A DNA stretch of 64,000 bases from positions 1 through 64,000 of the forward strand of contig JAGWMJ010000007.1 in NCBI GenBank assembly GCA_028871815.1. The letters are read 5' to 3'. The notes under the pieces were generated by a model. That model saw only the letters and a program-made list of their open reading frames with translations. It had not been told where the DNA came from and did no database searches. The DNA is from Armatimonadota bacterium. GTDB taxonomy: Bacteria; Armatimonadota; Chthonomonadetes; Chthonomonadales; Chthonomonadaceae. Position numbers and translations under genes: made by a program. Below are positions 59,673 to 64,000 of the stretch, in pieces (the stretch's first letter is position 1; the number at the start of each line of letters is the position of its first letter).

Positions 59673-60704
59673 CTAATCCATGGTAAACACGACCTTGCCG
59701 CAAAGGCCGTCGCGCATCAGGTCCATGCCGTGGTGCAGCTGGTCGAACTTAAGCCGGTGGGTTATGGCCGGCGCGACGTCCAGTCGCCCCGATGCGAGCA
59801 AAGCACGCATGGTTGACCAGGTTTCGTAGAGGCGGCGGCCCACGATGCCATTGACCGTGATGCCCTTGAAGATGATCTCCGCGATATCCATCTCCACGGT
59901 GCGGGTGGGGATGCCCATCAGGGAAACGCGTCCGCCGGGCCGGCAAAAGCGCATGGCCTGCTGAATCGCGGGCACGGCGCCAGACATTTCCAGCACCACG
60001 TCGGCGCCACAACCGGCGGTTATCTCCGCTACCGTAACGGCCGCATCCTGCTCCGTCACGTCGACCGTATGTGTCGCGCCGAGTTCGCCAGCCAGATTGA
60101 GACGGTACTTTCGCGTATCGGTGGCCACAATCTTACTCGCGCCGGCAGCCTTCGCCACAGCAATGGCAAAAAGCCCGATCGGTCCGCACCCAAGCACCAC
60201 AACGGTCTGACCGATGATCTCGCCGTTGAGGGTGGCGTGCACCGCGTTGCCGAGTGGATCCTGCACGCATGCCAGCCAGGGCGGCACGGAGCGGTCGTTT
60301 TTCCAAACGCTGCCTTCGGGCACAACCACCAGTGGCGCGAAGCATCCATCCACATCCACGCCGAGAATCCGCGTGTTGGCGCATACGTGGCGCTGGTTGA
60401 GCCGGCACTGCAGGCAGTGGCCGCATGTCCAGTGGCTTTCGCCACTCACATAGTCACCAACGGCCACGCCGGAGACGTCGGAACCAACCTCAACCACCTC
60501 ACCCGCGAACTCGTGTCCCATTACGCGGGGCGGCTTGACACGTGCCGCTGACCAGGCGTCCCAGGCATAGATGTGGTAGTCGGTCCCGCAGATTGCCGTA
60601 GCCATAACCTGAACCTTCACCTGGTTACTCTGCGTAATCGCCGCCTCAGGCACCTCGATCAGCTCGGCGCCAGGCGCCGCGGACGTTTTGACAATGGCTT
60701 TCAC
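59673..60704 (-). CDS. tdh: L-threonine 3-dehydrogenase-like zinc alcohol dehydrogenase
   Basis: The 343-residue enzyme has the catalytic-zinc motif 'AICGTDYHIYAWD', 'VMGHEFAGEVVEVG', the structural-zinc cysteines in 'CGHCLQCRLNQRHVC' and the Rossmann motif 'VLGCGPIGLFAIAVAKAAG'. Length and motifs match Tdh, which oxidises threonine to 2-amino-3-ketobutyrate. The kbl ligase gene is not adjacent, so another polyol dehydrogenase specificity is possible. I start at the GTG at 60704, ten bases after GGGAG; the open frame upstream has no homology. Confidence 0.9.
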   Translation of the reverse strand: MKAIVKTSAAPGAELIEVPEAAITQSNQVKVQVMATAICGTDYHIYAWDAWSAARVKPPRVMGHEFAGEVVEVGSDVSGVAVGDYVSGESHWTCGHCLQCRLNQRHVCANTRILGVDVDGCFAPLVVVPEGSVWKNDRSVPPWLACVQDPLGNAVHATLNGEIIGQTVVVLGCGPIGLFAIAVAKAAGASKIVATDTRKYRLNLAGELGATHTVDVTEQDAAVTVAEITAGCGADVVLEMSGAVPAIQQAMRFCRPGGRVSLMGIPTRTVEMDIAEIIFKGITVNGIVGRRLYETWSTMRALLASGRLDVAPAITHRLKFDQLHHGMDLMRDGLCGKVVFTMD

Positions 60705-60897
60705 GATACAAACACTCCCTTTTGGACTGCGGAATTGCTCAACCGCCGCAGGTCGCCGCACATTGTACCGCCCGAGCGGCTCAGCGACCCACCCATCTAA
60801 TAGGCTCCCGATAACGGCAACGTTGCGAGCCGCACCGGACAGTCGCAGCCGATCCGGCAAGCGCGTGCGGCGCCCACAACGGCCAAATCCGGCGACT

Positions 60898-61320
60898 TCA
60901 GTGAGCCTGCCTCCGACGAAACCTCAGTACCCACGGCCTCCAGATGAACCAGAGCGCTACAAATGCCAGGGCAGGCGGAATCGCCCACGGAAAGCGCCCC
61001 AAAGTTTCCGTGTACAGTGCCGCGGCGGCTGTGGGTTGCCCCACCTGGTGCCTCAGCGTGATGTCGCTGCACGTAAGCGTCGAGTGGTTCGGCGCCAGTC
61101 TACAGGCGCCGGCCAGCGCTGTGCCGCTGTACCACTGGATATTAATTGCATTGCCATCTTGCGTGTACGCCGTGGTATGGCGTTCTTGCGGACTTTCCAG
61201 ATCGTCGATTGAAGCGCTCAGCGCCACCTTGCCGGCATGAAACCTGGCGGCGAGGTATCGGTGGCTTAGCGGATCGCGGTAGAGGTACCTGCCCGAGATT
61301 GCGTGGCCCCGCGTGTACAT
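60898..61320 (-). CDS. DUF3592-like membrane protein
   Basis: From the ATG at 61320 the product is 140 residues, ending in a membrane helix ('WAIPPALAFVALWFIWRPWVL') and a basic tail. The middle resembles DUF3592 ('HRYLAARFHAGKVALSASID'). The frame continues upstream with a hydrophobic stretch 'WFWPATVFIAGGADFIAY', which would form the first helix, but no ATG, GTG or TTG precedes it. Either an unusual start (for example CTG) is used or that helix is lost. It follows ispG on the same strand. Confidence 0.5.
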   Translation of the reverse strand: MYTRGHAISGRYLYRDPLSHRYLAARFHAGKVALSASIDDLESPQERHTTAYTQDGNAINIQWYSGTALAGACRLAPNHSTLTCSDITLRHQVGQPTAAAALYTETLGRFPWAIPPALAFVALWFIWRPWVLRFRRRQAH

Positions 61321-61409
61321 CTGGTAGGCAATAAAGTCGGCGCCACCCGCGATGAATACGGTTGCCGGCCAGAACCATCTCGGTGGCAGTCCGGCGCCGG
61401 ATCGGAGTT

Positions 61410-62666
61410 CTATCGTACCGGCAGCGCCACCGTGATGCGATCATGGAACTTCTGCGGCGGCTCCGGCGGCGTCCAACCTTCCGGAGGATCGTACCACTTG
61501 CCGTCCGCCTGAATAAGCGCAATCAATTCGGTAACGCCCTGCTCTTGCGGAATGCCCGACTTGACCTCATCGTGCCCACGATAGAGCGATATCTTTCCGC
61601 CCGCCTTGCCAACATAGCCGTAGTCGGCGTCCGCCATTTCGCCGGGACCGTTCACAATGCAGCCCATCACCGCAACATTGAGGCCGGCCAGGTGGCCGGT
61701 TGCCGCCTTGACCTGGGCAAGTACCGTGGGCAGATCGAACTTCGTCCGCCCGCACGATGGGCAGGCGATGAACTCGGTCTTGGTCCGCCGAAGTCCAAGC
61801 GCCTGCAAAATGTCGTAACAGACCGGGAGTTCGTTGATCGGATCCTCGGCCAGAGATACGCGGATGGTGTCGCCGAGGCCCTCGGAGAGCAGCGTGGCGA
61901 TCCCCGCAGTGCTCTTGATGCGGGCGTACTGTCCGTCACCCGCCTCCGTCACGCCAAGGTGCAGAGGGTAGTCCATACCCTCGTCCGCCATCCGGGCCGC
62001 CATCAACCGGTTTGCCTGCTGCATGATGGCAACCCGTGATGCCTTCAACGAGATCACCAGCTCGCGGAAGTTGTGCCTTTCACAGATGCGCACGTACTCC
62101 AGCGCGCTCTCAACCATGCCTTCCGGCGTATCGCCATAGATCACCATCAGCCGCTCGGCCAATGAGCCATGGTTGACGCCGATGCGCATCGCGGCGCCGT
62201 TATCGCGGCAGGCCTCGATGACAGGAACCAGCGATTGCTCGATGGCCTGCAGTTCGTCATCGATCTCTACCTGGCTGTACTCCTCGGTGCGCTGCACGCG
62301 CTTGCGGAATACGAACAGCCCGGGGTTGATCCGCACCTTCTGTACGTATCGGGCAACCTCAACGGCGATATCGCTGCCCTGGTGGTGCACATCGGCCACA
62401 AGCGGCACCTCCTGGTACCGCTCCTTCAACAAGCTCTGGATTCTGGCCAGGCATTTCGCCTCGGCCATGTTCGGGGTGGTAACGCGCACAATTTCGGCGC
62501 CCGCCCGATGCATGGCGATAATCTGCTCGACAGCGGCGGAGACGTTGTGCGTCTCCTCGGTGATCATCGACTGCACCACAACCGGCCAGCTACCGCCGAT
62601 GTGCACGCCGCCGACCTTTACGGCCCGGGTGACGCGACGCGGATAACTGACGGCAGGCAGAGACAT
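61410..62666 (-). CDS. ispG: 4-hydroxy-3-methylbut-2-enyl diphosphate synthase IspG
   Basis: The 418-residue protein has '[19 protein letters not shown]', '[19 protein letters not shown]', 'KVRINPGLF', 'RIGVNHGSL' and the [4Fe-4S] cysteines in '[14 protein letters not shown]' and '[21 protein letters not shown]'. It performs the penultimate step of the MEP isoprenoid pathway. Start is set at 62666 by the family N terminus. A minus-strand TATAAT at 62701-62706 is a likely -10 element. Confidence 0.95.
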   Translation of the reverse strand: MSLPAVSYPRRVTRAVKVGGVHIGGSWPVVVQSMITEETHNVSAAVEQIIAMHRAGAEIVRVTTPNMAEAKCLARIQSLLKERYQEVPLVADVHHQGSDIAVEVARYVQKVRINPGLFVFRKRVQRTEEYSQVEIDDELQAIEQSLVPVIEACRDNGAAMRIGVNHGSLAERLMVIYGDTPEGMVESALEYVRICERHNFRELVISLKASRVAIMQQANRLMAARMADEGMDYPLHLGVTEAGDGQYARIKSTAGIATLLSEGLGDTIRVSLAEDPINELPVCYDILQALGLRRTKTEFIACPSCGRTKFDLPTVLAQVKAATGHLAGLNVAVMGCIVNGPGEMADADYGYVGKAGGKISLYRGHDEVKSGIPQEQGVTELIALIQADGKWYDPPEGWTPPEPPQKFHDRITVALPVR

Positions 62667-62737
62667 ATCGGCAAACTCCGAGCCGGTTAAGCTTTGGACG
62701 ATTATACCCGCGGCGCACCGGACCATTCCCGCGGCTA

Positions 62738-62767
62738 TTGTGTTCGGCGCCGCTTCGCGTCTATAAT
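62738..62767 (+). promoter_or_regulatory. Promoter for the TauE/SafE gene
   Basis: TTGTGT (62738-62743) and a consensus TATAAT (62762-62767) are 18 bases apart. The predicted start near 62774 precedes the TauE/SafE gene. A divergent TATAAT for ispG lies 56 bases away. Confidence 0.6.
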
Positions 62768-62892
62768 AGATAAGACGGATTTTGTGATGGACGCGCTATT
62801 GCGCACCGGACGCGGCCCCAGGGATAACTGCCCGCCGGCAGCGCGCGACCATCGGAAGAGGATCGGCTGGCCTGAATATCCTGACCTTCACC

Positions 62893-63711
62893 TTGCTTCT
62901 GCTTGTCGGCTCGTTTGCCGCCGGCCTGCTCGGCGCTATCACCGGTCTGGGCGGAGGCGTGGTACTGGTGCCGCTGCTCGCACTGGTCTTCCACGTCAAC
63001 ATCCGCATTGCCATCGGTGCTTCACTGATCTCGGTCATCGCGACCTCCTCCGGGGCTGCCGCAGCGTATGTCAAGGAGGGCTTTTCCAACATTCGCATCG
63101 GAATGTTTCTGGAGATCGCCACGACTATCGGCGCGATAGTCGGCGCGGGACTTGCAACCATTGTGGCTCCGGGAACGATCGCCATCATTTTCGGTCTCGT
63201 GCTTGTCTATTCCGCGTTTCTCTCATTTCGCACCAAGCACGACCATATCTACACCGACCAGCCGGACGCGCTGGCGACGCGGCTCAAACTGGATTCCAGC
63301 TATCCGGATCAAAACGGCGTGCAGTTGAAGTACAACGTCCACAACGTTCCCGCCGGCTTTGGCCTGATGTGGGGCGCTGGCGTACTCTCCGGCCTTCTGG
63401 GAATCGGTTCCGGCGCCGTCAAGGTATTGGCTATGGACCACATGATGCGCATTCCGTTCAAGGTCTCCACCACAACCAGCAACTTCATGATCGGTGTCAC
63501 TGCCGCCGCCAGCGCCGGTATCTACCTCAGCCGCGGCTACATCCACCCGGCGCTCGCGATGCCGGTGATGCTGGGGGTGCTTGCCGGCGCACTGATCGGC
63601 GCCAAAATCCTGGTGCACGTGCCGGTCAGACCCCTTCGCATGGTGTTCAGCATGGTGATATTCGCCCTGGCAGTAGAGATGATTTACAACGGCGTGACGG
63701 GCAAGATATAG
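62893..63711 (+). CDS. TauE/SafE family anion permease
   Basis: The 272-residue protein has about eight membrane helices in two repeats, each with the family's glycine-rich motif: 'GLLGAITGLGGGVVLVPLLAL' near the start and 'GVLSGLLGIGSGAVKVLAMDHMM' in the middle. Family members export sulfite, sulfoacetate or related organosulfur anions. The only standard start is the TTG at 62893; a CTG at 62872, nine bases after AAGAGGA, would give a more typical N terminus ('NILTFTLLLLVGSFAAG'). It is three bases ahead of the DUF1634 gene. Confidence 0.88.
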   Translation: MLLLVGSFAAGLLGAITGLGGGVVLVPLLALVFHVNIRIAIGASLISVIATSSGAAAAYVKEGFSNIRIGMFLEIATTIGAIVGAGLATIVAPGTIAIIFGLVLVYSAFLSFRTKHDHIYTDQPDALATRLKLDSSYPDQNGVQLKYNVHNVPAGFGLMWGAGVLSGLLGIGSGAVKVLAMDHMMRIPFKVSTTTSNFMIGVTAAASAGIYLSRGYIHPALAMPVMLGVLAGALIGAKILVHVPVRPLRMVFSMVIFALAVEMIYNGVTGKI

Positions 63712-63714
63712 AGA

Positions 63715-64000
63715 ATGGTTGAACCCCCGCCAAACCTGAGTGACGGCCACGCTGCGGCCGCAGCCGAGCCGGATGAGTGGACCGACTACGGTATCGAACA
63801 GATCATCGGCAACCTCCTTCGCGCCGGTGTGCTGCTTGCCGCCGGAGTTCTGTTGGTAGGCGCGGTGATGTACCTGGTGCACCACGGTCTCCAAAGTCCC
63901 GAGAAGTATTATTTCGCAAAGAAGTTTCAGCCTCCGCCTCACGCGCTGCGTACCGTGGCCGGCGTCATCGGCGCGGCCTTTCACGGAAGCGCGCGCGGCA
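63715..64000 (+). CDS. DUF1634 family membrane protein (3' end outside window)
   Basis: The visible 95 residues have a polar N terminus, then 'GIEQIIGNLLRAGVLLAAGVLLVGAVMYLVHHG', the first helix of the DUF1634 family, and a conserved 'LRTVAGVIGAAFHGSARG'. DUF1634 proteins are regularly encoded directly after TauE/SafE permeases and are presumed partners. The frame is open at the window edge. Confidence 0.85.
   Translation, partial: MVEPPPNLSDGHAAAAAEPDEWTDYGIEQIIGNLLRAGVLLAAGVLLVGAVMYLVHHGLQSPEKYYFAKKFQPPPHALRTVAGVIGAAFHGSARG

Noticed and set aside
1-64000. CRISPR arrays, insertion sequences, integrases or prophage genes
   Set aside because: No regularly spaced repeats, transposase motifs, att-like duplications or phage structural genes were seen. 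The only repeat of note is the 116-bp pair in the toxin-remnant region.

Overview
The window is about 60% GC and densely coded, with short spacers, many ATGA/GTGA/TGATG stop-start overlaps and no insertion sequence, prophage or CRISPR array. Three things point to a free-living, diderm-like Terrabacteria lineage. These are the nusA-ylxR-infB-ylxP-rbfA-nrnA-truB-ribF gene order, a cytochrome c maturation System I operon, and many secreted carbohydrate-related proteins (GH5, GH127, PA14, FG-GAP). Armatimonadota or a neighbouring phylum is my best guess. It is an inference from gene content, not a phylogenetic result.

Layout. 1-4824: end of a TPR protein, a proline-rich lipoprotein-like protein, an Ig-like fragment and a large secreted HEXXH plus PA14 protein. 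5048-12626 (+): a compact corrinoid methyl-transfer operon with a B12-binding protein, homocysteine methyltransferase, three URO-D/MtaA-type proteins, DUF1638 and a RACo-type reductive activator. 12618-16089 (-): SPFH protein and glucan phosphorylase. 16345-24339 (-): the nusA/infB/rbfA/truB/ribF operon, headed by a promoter and a leader terminator. 24718-30124 (+): ccmABCDEF with a cysteine-type CcmE. 30263-33592: GH5, a flavin disulfide reductase and an esterase. 33772-37718 (+): nrdR and B12-dependent nrdJ under a strong promoter, then a lamin-tail-like protein. 37732-41726 (-): M48 peptidase, class C-type serine hydrolase and a Gly-Arg-His tRNA operon. 42068-44325 (-): two HINT-domain remnants in a 116-bp direct repeat flanking two paralogous barstar-like immunity candidates. 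44566-45045: GtrA. 45252-53943 (-): split glutamine-dependent NAD synthetase, UnbV and propeller proteins, a BMP lipoprotein and lpdA behind a promoter plus terminator leader. 54081-55860 (-): small winged-helix protein and a secreted Tyr/Pro-rich protein. 55899-59480 (+): pdxT (possibly leaderless), GH127 and dusB. 59673-62666 (-): tdh, a small membrane protein and ispG. 62893-64000 (+): TauE/SafE and DUF1634.

How the genes fit together. Vitamin B12 chemistry recurs: the methyl-transfer operon and the class II ribonucleotide reductase both need cobalamin. The corrinoid operon appears to contain every generic part needed to take a methyl group from an unidentified donor and pass it to homocysteine, including reactivation of oxidised cobalt. 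The ccm operon implies a c-type cytochrome respiratory chain. The translation/RNA operon is conventional except for its leader terminator and a hairpin-rich nusA-ylxR spacer.

Stretches without a convincing gene: 683-892, 1724-1785, 2053-2349, 4825-5047, 45046-45251, 53944-54080 and 59481-59672 show nothing recognisable beyond the promoters noted. 24340-24717, 33593-33900, 41727-42067 and 44326-44565 are described in the feature list.
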